64,000 nucleotides of DNA, taken from the IMG/VR virus record IMGVR_UViG_3300035698_004752, positions 1 through 64,000 of that record, one strand, 5' to 3'. The position numbers and the translations under genes were made by a program. Origin of the DNA: a virus. Under the pieces are notes generated by a model that did no database searches, was not told the origin of the DNA, and worked only from the letters and a program-made list of their open reading frames with translations. Positions 55,174 through 61,570 of the stretch are shown one piece after another; position 1 is the stretch's first letter; the number at the start of each line of letters is the position of its first letter.

Positions 55174-55181
55174 TTAAATAA

Positions 55182-55257
55182 CAGAGTATAGCTTAGTCGG
55201 TAAAGCGCTGGTCTTGGGTACCAGAGATCGAAGGTTCGAGTCCTTCTATTCTGACCA
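55182..55257 (+). tRNA. tRNA-Pro(TGG), second copy
   Basis: CAGAGTA/TATTCTG, CTGGT-CTTGGGT-ACCAG, CCA. Confidence 0.88.
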
Positions 55258-55273
55258 AAAAAAGGAAAATATT

Positions 55274-55435
55274 ATGAGCTTAACTAAACAGTTAGGTAAA
55301 TTGGAAAAACGCAAAATCGTGTTAGAGCAAAAGGCTCCGCGAACTATGGCGGATCAAAGTGAACTTCTTCACTTGATAAATGAAATTAAGAAGATAAGAG
55401 AATCCATTCTTAGACATAAGAGTGTATTTCACTAA
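55274..55435 (+). CDS. small helical basic protein (53 aa)
   Basis: ATG 55274 follows AAAGGAAAATATT just after the tRNA CCA. MSLTKQLGKLEKRKIVLEQK; coiled-coil-like. The longer in-frame start at 55214 would lie inside the tRNA and is rejected. Confidence 0.6.
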   Translation: MSLTKQLGKLEKRKIVLEQKAPRTMADQSELLHLINEIKKIRESILRHKSVFH

Positions 55436-55444
55436 TTTGTTCTA

Positions 55445-55590
55445 GATAAAGCTGGTTGCTTTATCGTCGAACGGGTACCAGCGATAGGTATATAATGCAG
55501 CAAAGAGTAATTGCTAAAAAATTCTCAAACGTTGAAGCCGGTTACTGCGTTTTAAATTCAGTGCTCACCACACATTACCGGATAAAATTT
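55445..55590 (+). ncRNA. structured spacer RNA
   Basis: GATAAAGC-tggtt-GCTTTATC perfect 8-bp hairpin, AGCAA/TTGCT and CCGGT/ACCGG stems; a TATAAT lies at about 55492. A frame here has no ribosome site. Confidence 0.4.
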
Positions 55591-55665
55591 GGGCCTAGTT
55601 TATGGGGTAACGGCAGATCCTTGCAAGATCCGCGTCAGAGAGTTCGATTCTCTCTAGGTCCACCA
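55591..55665 (+). tRNA. tRNA-Ala(TGC)
   Basis: GGGCCTA/TAGGTCC, loop CTTGCAA, T-arm AGAGAG-TTCGATT-CTCTCT, CCA. Confidence 0.9.
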
Positions 55666-55671
55666 AATAAC

Positions 55672-55746
55672 GGGACGCTGGTGTCAACGGGAACACGTCT
55701 GCTTTGCAAGCAGAAGTTCAGGGTTCGATTCCCTGGCGCTCCACCA
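55672..55746 (+). tRNA. tRNA-Ala(TGC), second copy
   Basis: TCTGC-TTTGCAA-GCAGA, D-arm GTGT/ACAC, CCA. One acceptor mismatch; sequence differs widely from the copy 7 nt upstream. Confidence 0.88.
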
Positions 55747-55754
55747 ATAGAATT

Positions 55755-55860
55755 AGGAAGTACAGGTGCACCTTGATAGGTGTGGTTAATATCCCTTATC
55801 CCTGTTGGGGTTAAGAGTAACACGAGCTTAGGGGCTCAGGTTCAATTCCACTCGCTTCCT
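55755..55860 (+). ncRNA. class II tRNA-like RNA without CCA
   Basis: AGGAAG/CTTCCT acceptor, CACCT-tgat-AGGTG, CTTA-CCC/GGGG-TAAG and GAGC/GGCTC arms, T-arm-like CAGG-TTCAATT-CC. No readable anticodon and no CCA. Confidence 0.45.
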
Positions 55861-55908
55861 TTAAAGTTTTTCAGCTTATTTTCTTCAAAAAAAATTGCGT
55901 CAAATTAT

Positions 55909-55983
55909 TCTCCGCTGGTCTAATGGCAGTGACGCTGGGCTTTGGTCCCGGAGTTCGAGGTTCGAATCCTCGGCGGAGATCCA
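55909..55983 (+). tRNA. tRNA-Gln(TTG)
   Basis: TCTCCGC/GCGGAGA, CTGGG-CTTTGGT-CCCGG, T-arm CGAGG-TTCGAAT-CCTCG, CCA. Confidence 0.88.
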
Positions 55984-56001
55984 AACATATAAAGGTTTAT
56001 T

Positions 56002-56244
56002 ATGAAATTACGTGAATTAGGTACTATCATCTCTGGTGAAGTTAAATCTCGCAGAGTCTTTCTTGAAGAACTAAAAGAAGAACTTGAAAAAGAAGGTTTG
56101 GAAGTATTAGAGATTTCAGAAAGTGATATGGAATGTCGATGGTGTACGGTCAAAAGAAGTGAAGGAAGAATCACTCCTATGACTAGAAATCTATTTAATA
56201 ATATTCGTGATACACCAACAATAAAAGAGTTTATAGCGGGTTAG
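56002..56244 (+). CDS. hypothetical protein (80 aa) ending inside a tRNA
   Basis: Follows AAAGGTTTATT. A charged helix (VFLEELKEELEKEGLEVLEI) then CRWCTV. Its stop TAG (56242-56244) lies inside the tRNA that starts at 56235. Confidence 0.65.
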   Translation: MKLRELGTIISGEVKSRRVFLEELKEELEKEGLEVLEISESDMECRWCTVKRSEGRITPMTRNLFNNIRDTPTIKEFIAG

Positions 56245-56332
56245 AGAAGTGGTCACAGGCTACGACAAAGTAGTTCATCTCATCAGGTTCATGACCTGAA
56301 GATCGTAGGTTCGAATCCTACATCCGCAACCA
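56235..56332 (+). tRNA. initiator-like tRNA-Met(CAT) with extra hairpin in the D-loop
   Basis: TCAGG-TTCATGA-CCTGA, T-arm GTAGG-TTCGAAT-CCTAC, ATCCGCA-A-CCA. The A1/A72 position is unpaired, as in initiators. The D-arm GAGA/TCTC encloses an additional CTAC-gacaaa-GTAG hairpin, giving 98 nt. Confidence 0.7.
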
Positions 56333-56336
56333 GTTA

Positions 56337-56431
56337 CGCTGTCCTTGGTAAGGTCTCCTGCCGATTAAGGTAGAGAGTGGGTCGGTTCGATTCCGAACGT
56401 ATGGATAAAGTCGGTTCGAATCCGGCCAGCG
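56337..56431 (+). ncRNA. tRNA-like RNA with two tandem T-arm-like hairpins
   Basis: CGCTG/CAGCG closes CCTT/AAGG, CTGCC/GGTAG, then TCGG-TTCGATT-CCGA and GTCGG-TTCGAAT-CCGGC. No CCA. Confidence 0.45.
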
Positions 56432-56440
56432 AATTCAATT

Positions 56441-56508
56441 AATGGCAGTTAGATAAGAAGTTCAGATGCGCAATGGTCACTACGGCCTATAAAAATGAAC
56501 TCGCCATT
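56441..56508 (+). ncRNA. stem-loop RNA
   Basis: AATGGC/GCCATT encloses GTTCA/TGAAC. No tRNA features. Confidence 0.4.
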
Positions 56509-56519
56509 GATCAATATTT

Positions 56520-56595
56520 GCCTCAATGATGGAATGGTATACATACGCTTCTGAGGAATGCGGTTCTCTGGGTTCGAGTCCCAGTTGAGGTACCA
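56520..56595 (+). tRNA. tRNA-Leu(GAG) with short variable loop
   Basis: GCCTCAA/TTGAGGT, loop CTGAGGA, about 5-nt variable region, A73-CCA. One stem mismatch. Confidence 0.75.
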
Positions 56596-56610
56596 AACAA
56601 AGGAAATTTT

Positions 56611-56811
56611 ATGGCTAATAGAACTTCAAGACATCAAAATCCTGGTGATAAAAACCTTAAAGGTAAAAAATCTAAAGGATATTGTATTTGTTGCGATGAT
56701 GTTATCAACCATAAAGAAAAGATCTTGAAAGAGATAGACGAAAAAGAAATGAAACAATATTGCTCCAGTGGTGGAATGGTAGACACATCGGCCTTAGTAC
56801 CCGATGCCTAG
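56611..56811 (+). CDS. small CxxC protein (66 aa) whose 3' end is a tRNA
   Basis: Preceded by AAAGGAAATTTT. GYCICCDDVINHKEK has clustered cysteines. The last 17 codons and the stop are read from the tRNA-Leu at 56762, so RNase P cleavage would remove the stop. Confidence 0.6.
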   Translation: MANRTSRHQNPGDKNLKGKKSKGYCICCDDVINHKEKILKEIDEKEMKQYCSSGGMVDTSALVPDA

Positions 56812-56844
56812 TGCGTGAGAGTTCGAATCTCTCTTGGAGTACCA
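56762..56844 (+). tRNA. tRNA-Leu(TAG), class II
   Basis: GCTCCAG/TTGGAGT, loop CTTAGTA, variable arm GC/GC, T-arm GAGAG-TTCGAAT-CTCTC, A73-CCA. Confidence 0.82.
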
Positions 56845-56883
56845 AAGTTTGCGATAGCATAATATTTGAATTAATTTCATTTA

Positions 56884-56929
56884 GGGGGTTTAAATTTAGT
56901 ATTTAACCCTTACTTATATAGTATCAAAG
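56884..56929 (+). promoter_or_regulatory. class B promoter
   Basis: GGGGGTTTAAATTTAGTATT, then AACCCTTACTTATATAGTATC. Confidence 0.8.
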
Positions 56930-56953
56930 AGACAAACAAAAGGATATTATATT

Positions 56954-57241
56954 ATGGGTAAATTAACTCAAGAAGAAAACTTTCAGCTTTCAAAATTGTT
57001 CAGCAAAATGGACAGCGATGATATTAGCTCGGTTTATACTCTAGCGAAATCAGCTCGCGGTCGATTGGATATGATGAAATCGGTTTCACTATATGTTGGT
57101 CAACCAGTTTCGTTTGTTGGAAAACGTAAGGTTATCGTGAAAGGTAAAATTACTAAAGTTAACACAAAAACCGTTAAAGTTCAAGCCGAAAGCGGCGTTC
57201 TATGGACAGTTTCAACATCATTGATCAAAACTGAGGACTAA
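56954..57241 (+). CDS. hypothetical protein (95 aa), possible small beta barrel at the C-terminus
   Basis: AAAGGATATT precedes the ATG. A helical N-terminus, then GQPVSFVGKRKVIVKGKITKV, which could be a KOW/SH3-like fold. No family name. Confidence 0.6.
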   Translation: MGKLTQEENFQLSKLFSKMDSDDISSVYTLAKSARGRLDMMKSVSLYVGQPVSFVGKRKVIVKGKITKVNTKTVKVQAESGVLWTVSTSLIKTED

Positions 57242-57242
57242 T

Positions 57243-57488
57243 ATGGGACTTCAAATAAACGTATATGATGACTCTTATGCAAAATATTTGCCTGATGATG
57301 TCGTTAGATTTATTAATGAGAATGCCCCATTTCCTCTTTCTTTTAAAATGGTTTATGAAAATTGGCTTGTACTGGGTGAAAGTGATAAGAAAATTATTCA
57401 GTTTATAAAAGCTATATTTTTAGAGGATGCTCAAATGACATATGGGGATGATTACCCATTTGAAACTGCATTCTATCTAAAATCATGA
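57243..57488 (+). CDS. hypothetical protein (81 aa)
   Basis: No recognised motif. It starts 1 nt after the previous gene and overlaps the next by 4 nt. Confidence 0.58.
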   Translation: MGLQINVYDDSYAKYLPDDVVRFINENAPFPLSFKMVYENWLVLGESDKKIIQFIKAIFLEDAQMTYGDDYPFETAFYLKS

Positions 57489-57706
57489 CTGAGAGAGAAT
57501 TAGCCCCAACATTTTCAGAATTATATGTTGAGGCACTTGAAAGACTTCCGGATGATTATCCGGACTTAGCAAGAATGAAAAGTCACTGGACACACGTTGG
57601 AAGAGATAATTTCTCATTAACAAATCCAAAATATCGTGATAAATGTAAGAAAGAAATTGATGATCATATCAATAAACTTTTAAAGAAACATAATCAATTG
57701 CCGTAG
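57485..57706 (+). CDS. hypothetical protein (73 aa) ending inside a tRNA
   Basis: Charged; its stop TAG (57704-57706) lies inside the tRNA starting at 57699. No family. Confidence 0.58.
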   Translation: MTERELAPTFSELYVEALERLPDDYPDLARMKSHWTHVGRDNFSLTNPKYRDKCKKEIDDHINKLLKKHNQLP

Positions 57707-57790
57707 GTGTTGGTACACATGGAGGTTTTATAAACCTTTAAGCCCCAGATTAGGGTTCTAGATAAGGTTCAAATCCTTATACGGCGACCA
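57699..57790 (+). tRNA. class II tRNA with apparent anticodon TAT
   Basis: TGCCGTA/TACGGCG, D-arm GTGT/ACAC, GAGGT-TTTATAA-ACCTT, variable arm CCC/GGG, T-arm TAAGG-TTCAAAT-CCTTA, CCA. A long variable arm is not expected for Ile. Confidence 0.7.
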
Positions 57791-57804
57791 AAAAGGACTA
57801 TATT

Positions 57805-58089
57805 ATGTCGGATGAAATCAAAATTAAAGTAACCGAAGAAACTGTTGATGATTGGATCTGTGGGATATTTGATGAAGATGACTATGAATTTAGCACTAAC
57901 GAATTAGCTATAGTAAGACAAAATGTTATTGATCAAGTAAAGGGTGAAATCCAGGATAATTTCTTGAACGATGTTTACCAATATCTTGATAAAAATGCTG
58001 TACTGCAAGGTTCAGGATATAAAGGCAACGAAGAAGAATCTTTTCCCGATCCTGAATGGGATCCGGTTGAGAAGATTTTCAAATACTAA
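57805..58089 (+). CDS. acidic hypothetical protein (94 aa)
   Basis: AAAAGGACTATATT precedes the ATG, right after the tRNA CCA. Strongly acidic (DDWICGIFDEDDYEFSTNEL); acidic early phage proteins can be DNA mimics, which is only a speculation here. Confidence 0.6.
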   Translation: MSDEIKIKVTEETVDDWICGIFDEDDYEFSTNELAIVRQNVIDQVKGEIQDNFLNDVYQYLDKNAVLQGSGYKGNEEESFPDPEWDPVEKIFKY

Positions 58090-58090
58090 T

Positions 58091-58163
58091 CCTTGGTCCA
58101 GCGGAACTGGTGACGAGCTTACGAAGCCTGTTTAAGGGAGTTCAACTCTCCCACTGAGGTCCA
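58091..58163 (+). tRNA. tRNA-Arg(ACG), second copy
   Basis: CCTTGGT/ACTGAGG, D-arm CCAG/CTGG, loop TTACGAA, T-arm GGGAG-TTCAACT-CTCCC, T73-CCA. Confidence 0.82.
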
Positions 58164-58168
58164 TATAT

Positions 58169-58242
58169 TGGGGAATATTTTAACGGTAGAAACGTAGACT
58201 CTGACTCTATTAGTCCAGGTTCGAATCCTGGTTCCTCAGCCA
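58169..58242 (+). tRNA. tRNA-Gln(CTG)
   Basis: TGGGGAA/TTCCTCA, GTAGA-CTCTGAC-TCTAT, G73-CCA. Confidence 0.85.
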
Positions 58243-58246
58243 ATAT

Positions 58247-58330
58247 GCTCGTATGATGGAATGGTAGACATAGCAGCCTCAAACACTGTGGCCGTAAGGT
58301 GTGAGAGTTCGAATCTCTCTACGAGTACCA
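58247..58330 (+). tRNA. tRNA-Leu(CAA), class II
   Basis: GCTCGTA/TACGAGT, loop CTCAAAC, variable arm GCC/GGT, T-arm GAGAG-TTCGAAT-CTCTC, A73-CCA. Confidence 0.85.
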
Positions 58331-58346
58331 AACAAAGGATTATATT

Positions 58347-58604
58347 ATGAATTGTTATAAGATAAGATCTAAGAAAGAGATTAGAGATAAACTCGCAGCA
58401 GAAGCAGATCCTAGATGGCCTATCCCAGAATTTTGGGGAGTAATGAATACCGGGAGGGATATGTGGGACACCGCTGGCGGCGCAAGCAAAGCACTAAAAG
58501 CTAGTGGTTATCACCGCGGTCAAAGTTTAACAGATTTTGAAATTGTTGAGTTCGACTTAGTTGCAACGGGAAAAACAATTCCTATTAAGGTTAAGAAATC
58601 ATGA
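58347..58604 (+). CDS. hypothetical protein (85 aa)
   Basis: AAAGGATTATATT follows the tRNA CCA. It has Trp/Gly-rich FWGVMNTGRDMWDTAGG, no known family. Overlaps the next gene by 4 nt. Confidence 0.6.
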   Translation: MNCYKIRSKKEIRDKLAAEADPRWPIPEFWGVMNTGRDMWDTAGGASKALKASGYHRGQSLTDFEIVEFDLVATGKTIPIKVKKS

Positions 58605-58945
58605 ACGCTCTTAAGATGACAAAAGAATTAGTTGACTATTATCCATGTAGAATACATGACAAGGGTCCAGGTGCATGGGGCGTCAGATCACACGACGACT
58701 TCGAACAATATCTAGAAGGCGGCAAAGCAGCAGCATATGTTGCAGCCAATCTTTTAAATGGATTACCTGCTCAAGCGGATCTAATTAATTTTGTGACAGA
58801 TCCAAAAGAAATTCACGATCTTGCCTCGATAACACGAGTAGAAGTCATTGATAAAACTGGCAGAGCTTATACGAACATGAAAGCTGAGAACGTCTCGCTT
58901 TCATTCCAAGACGACAATCGCACTCTCAAAGTGTTTATTGATTAG
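58601..58945 (+). CDS. hypothetical protein (114 aa)
   Basis: Mixed alpha/beta (KAAAYVAANLLNGLPAQADL) with no recognised motif, coupled to the previous gene. Confidence 0.6.
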   Translation: MNALKMTKELVDYYPCRIHDKGPGAWGVRSHDDFEQYLEGGKAAAYVAANLLNGLPAQADLINFVTDPKEIHDLASITRVEVIDKTGRAYTNMKAENVSLSFQDDNRTLKVFID

Positions 58946-58961
58946 GAAACAAAATGATTAT

Positions 58962-59037
58962 GTCCCGGTCGACTAGTGGTCTAGGTCGCCTCCCTCTCAA
59001 GGAGGAAACGCGGATTCGAATTCCGTTCGGGGCTCCA
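58962..59037 (+). tRNA. tRNA-Glu(CTC)
   Basis: GTCCCGG/TCGGGGC, CCTCC-CTCTCAA-GGAGG, T-arm CGGA-TTCGAAT-TCCG, T73-CCA. Confidence 0.85.
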
Positions 59038-59051
59038 GAAAGGAATATATT

Positions 59052-59255
59052 ATGGCTGATTTAAAATCATCAGAAGATTGGCACAAAGAGCCAAAATACA
59101 ATAAAATTGTTATAATGGATCCAGACGGTTGGAACCGAAAAGATTATAAAAATAGTTGGGCGGAAGAAATTTCACGCGATGAATTCGAACAAAGAGTTGG
59201 ATTATCAACGTGCAGTTACCCTGCCGGATTTTTTGAGCAATATAAATCCGCATAG
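59052..59255 (+). CDS. hypothetical protein (67 aa) ending inside tRNA-Val
   Basis: AAAGGAATATATT follows the tRNA CCA. The stop TAG (59253-59255) uses bases 8-10 of the tRNA that starts at 59246. Confidence 0.62.
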   Translation: MADLKSSEDWHKEPKYNKIVIMDPDGWNRKDYKNSWAEEISRDEFEQRVGLSTCSYPAGFFEQYKSA

Positions 59256-59320
59256 TTCAGGGGAAGAACGCTTCGTTGACATCGAAGAGGTCGCTGGTTC
59301 AATTCCAGCTGCGGATACCA
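59246..59320 (+). tRNA. tRNA-Val(GAC)
   Basis: ATCCGCA/TGCGGAT, CTTCG-TTGACAT-CGAAG, T-arm GCTGG-TTCAATT-CCAGC, CCA. Confidence 0.9.
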
Positions 59321-59325
59321 AAAAC

Positions 59326-59399
59326 GCTTGCATAGTATAAAGGGATTACGCTCCTTTGGTAAGGGAGAAACGATGGATCGATACCATCTGTGAGCACCA
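59326..59399 (+). tRNA. tRNA-Thr(GGT)
   Basis: GCTTGCA/TGTGAGC, CTCCT-TTGGTAA-GGGAG, T-arm GATGG-ATCGATA-CCATC, CCA. Confidence 0.88.
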
Positions 59400-59414
59400 T
59401 TAGAAAGTTACATC

Positions 59415-59969
59415 ATGAAACCCTTATTTATGAGCTCTCTACCGTTTATTGTAGACATAGATGAAATCCTAAGACTTCATAAGCTCGTGAGAGAGTACGT
59501 AGGTAAAGAAAACGAATTACAAATAGCAATTACCTGTCGTGATAGATCGATAGATCCACTAGAACAACTAATAAGTACTAGTGGTGGTCTTGGCGGGAAT
59601 TTTAAAGCCGATACGTGGGAAGATGGACTTCGACTAGAATCAGAATGTAAAGATCTCTGTTCCTGGTATGATGGTACATATATAGAAGATCTTTATAATG
59701 AATTATCTAAACACTTTATTCTTGGTAGAACAAGATTTATGTTGATGAAATCAAAATATTGTTACACTATGCATCGAGATGCTACACCAAGATTTCATAT
59801 ACCAGTTTTGACCGATAAAGATGCAGTAATGTTTGATAATGAATATACACCACATAAACTAAATATTAATAGACTTTATACCATTGACACGACTAGACAG
59901 CATACCGCTGCTAATTTTAGCCGTCAAGAAAGATTACATATTGTTGGAGGTTTTCGTAACCATGGATAG
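59415..59969 (+). CDS. aspartyl/asparaginyl hydroxylase-like Fe(II)/2OG oxygenase
   Basis: The 184 aa protein contains YTMHRDATPRFHIPVLTDKD (HxD) and TRQHTAANFSRQERLHIVGGF (distal His, Arg), the same fold pattern as 12572. It is a seventh oxygenase-like gene, distant from the main cluster and placed among tRNAs, so a tRNA or ribosome target is conceivable but unproven. Confidence 0.7.
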   Translation: MKPLFMSSLPFIVDIDEILRLHKLVREYVGKENELQIAITCRDRSIDPLEQLISTSGGLGGNFKADTWEDGLRLESECKDLCSWYDGTYIEDLYNELSKHFILGRTRFMLMKSKYCYTMHRDATPRFHIPVLTDKDAVMFDNEYTPHKLNINRLYTIDTTRQHTAANFSRQERLHIVGGFRNHG

Positions 59970-60147
59970 TAAAAGCGCTAATATAATTCGAGATGCTCTA
60001 AGAGAACTCTTGTATGAGCCTACATCCAAACACATCAAAGATGTCATTACCACCTGTCGTGATCGTGGTGATTACGTTACAGAAAAAGAAATAGATATAA
60101 TCGTAAATGAAGTATTTTGGGAAAATGAAAGAGAGCGAAACTCATGA
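59962..60147 (+). CDS. hypothetical protein (61 aa)
   Basis: ATG 59962 follows TTGGAGG and overlaps the previous gene by 8 nt. Helical; no motif. Confidence 0.6.
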   Translation: MDSKSANIIRDALRELLYEPTSKHIKDVITTCRDRGDYVTEKEIDIIVNEVFWENERERNS

Positions 60148-60160
60148 GTCTTAAACAAAT

Positions 60161-60249
60161 GGAGAGTGAAGGGGTCAGGTGACCTTGCTCGCTTGGAAAG
60201 CTAAGTGCTGGCGATAGTCAGTGGATTTCGATTATCCCGTTCTCCTCCA
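60161..60249 (+). tRNA. tRNA-Ser(GGA)
   Basis: GGAGAGT/GTTCTCC, loop TTGGAAA, long variable arm, T73-CCA. The anticodon stem is weak. Confidence 0.75.
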
Positions 60250-60262
60250 GAAAGGTTATATT

Positions 60263-60523
60263 ATGGTTAAACAAATATATTATAGAATTTCAGATGAATA
60301 TGGAAGCACATGGTATCCATTAAATCCAACTGGTAAATGTAAAAAAATTACTGGTGGACCTAATAATGATGATAATGGAATTTATCATCAACATCAATTA
60401 GGCGGAAGATACCTTGGCAGAAGCGGACCCAAAATCTGGATCCATGAAAGGGATCTTAAATGGTTTGATGTTCGTAAAGTAGAAATATTTAATTATGATA
60501 TACATCGAATTAAATCAAAATAG
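60263..60523 (+). CDS. hypothetical protein (86 aa)
   Basis: ATG 60263 follows AAAGGTTATATT, just after the tRNA CCA; the longer frame from 60221 would lie in the tRNA. Basic and aromatic (KQIYYRISDEYGSTWYPLNP). Confidence 0.6.
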   Translation: MVKQIYYRISDEYGSTWYPLNPTGKCKKITGGPNNDDNGIYHQHQLGGRYLGRSGPKIWIHERDLKWFDVRKVEIFNYDIHRIKSK

Positions 60524-60532
60524 GGGGTTTAA

Positions 60533-60566
60533 ATTCAAAAATAAACCCTTACTTATATAGTATCAA
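60533..60566 (+). promoter_or_regulatory. class B promoter
   Basis: GGGGGTTTAAATTCAAAAAT, then AAACCCTTACTTATATAGTATC, just before AAAAGGAG. Confidence 0.8.
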
Positions 60567-60577
60567 AAGGAGATACT

Positions 60578-60805
60578 ATGACTATTCGTTCTAAAAGTGA
60601 AAACAAAGAAATCGTAATCGACCTAACTGGTCCTGACGGCAACGCATTCGTTCTGTTAGGATATGCAAAAGGCTTTGCAAGAGATGTTGGATTCGATGAA
60701 GAAACCACCAACACAATTCTCGAAAGAATGAAATCGAGTGATTATGAAAACTTGATTAAAACGTTCGATGAGTATTTTGGTGATTTCGTGGTACTAGAAC
60801 GATGA
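60578..60805 (+). CDS. hypothetical protein (75 aa)
   Basis: Strong AAAAGGAGATACT ribosome site. Acidic C-terminus; no family. Overlaps the next gene by 4 nt. Confidence 0.6.
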   Translation: MTIRSKSENKEIVIDLTGPDGNAFVLLGYAKGFARDVGFDEETTNTILERMKSSDYENLIKTFDEYFGDFVVLER

Positions 60806-61053
60806 TCGATGTATCTAAATTTAAATATGTGACTGAGGACTTCAACAGTAAAAGTTGGATTATTAGTACACATGAAAAATACGAAGATGGACAAACTATT
60901 AGAATTGCTTTTGCAACTGCAGAAACGGAACAACTTGCTTATCAGGTATTTCATCTTATTACAACATATTCAAATATTGCGTACAATGTTGGTAAAGAAC
61001 ATGGACGCGAGGATATGCAAAAGGATCTACGTGAAACGTTAGGGATAAAATGA
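60802..61053 (+). CDS. hypothetical protein (83 aa)
   Basis: Alpha/beta pattern with no known motif (SWIISTHEKYEDGQTIRIAF). Coupled on both sides by 4-nt overlaps. Confidence 0.6.
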   Translation: MIDVSKFKYVTEDFNSKSWIISTHEKYEDGQTIRIAFATAETEQLAYQVFHLITTYSNIAYNVGKEHGREDMQKDLRETLGIK

Positions 61054-61403
61054 AATTCGATTTTCCAGTAATCTTTGATCAAGAACCTACAGCTGAACTT
61101 CTTGTTCAATATGGCTGCAATGGCGGCAAATATGGCCGGATTGGTCTTAGAATTGCTAAAAAATCATATATGCGAGTTCGTCTTGCAGGTGAGCAGAATT
61201 GGAAATGTTGCTGGTGTGGTATAGATACTATTCCCGAAAACAAAAAATCTAATTCAGCAACAATCGAACATGTAATCGTCCAATGTGAGGGTGGTACAGA
61301 CGATTGGGAAAACCTTGCAAGTGCTTGTAATAAATGTAACAACAAGCGTGGCTCAAAGCCCGCAGAAGAGTTTATGAATGGAATGCTTCAAAATAAGGGA
61401 TAG
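61050..61403 (+). CDS. HNH endonuclease-like protein
   Basis: The 117 aa protein has WKCCWCGIDTIP, TIEHVIVQCEGG and NLASACNKCNNKRG, giving the HNH core with CxxC pairs as in McrA-like nucleases. It could be a homing or mobile nuclease or a DNA-degrading enzyme. It overlaps the next frame by 26 nt. Confidence 0.85.
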   Translation: MKFDFPVIFDQEPTAELLVQYGCNGGKYGRIGLRIAKKSYMRVRLAGEQNWKCCWCGIDTIPENKKSNSATIEHVIVQCEGGTDDWENLASACNKCNNKRGSKPAEEFMNGMLQNKG

Positions 61404-61569
61404 AGTAACCCAGCAATGGTGTGCAACATCTTCTAATAGAACCCTTTGGGAAACCGAATTTGGGGCAAAACAAGCAATCTCGTATTTCGTGAGAATTACG
61501 TCAGGTTCAATGAAAGAGGATTTCGAGGCTGTACCGTTTCAGATGGTAGAACAACCGATTTTCGATTAA
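61378..61569 (+). CDS. hypothetical protein (63 aa)
   Basis: It overlaps the end of the HNH gene and stops 1 nt before tRNA-Gly. No known motif. Confidence 0.5.
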   Translation: MECFKIRDRVTQQWCATSSNRTLWETEFGAKQAISYFVRITSGSMKEDFEAVPFQMVEQPIFD

Positions 61570-61570
61570 T

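Noticed and set aside
55456-55776. 106-codon frame over two tRNA-Ala genes
   Set aside because: It covers both tRNAs and a hairpin-rich spacer and has no ribosome site.
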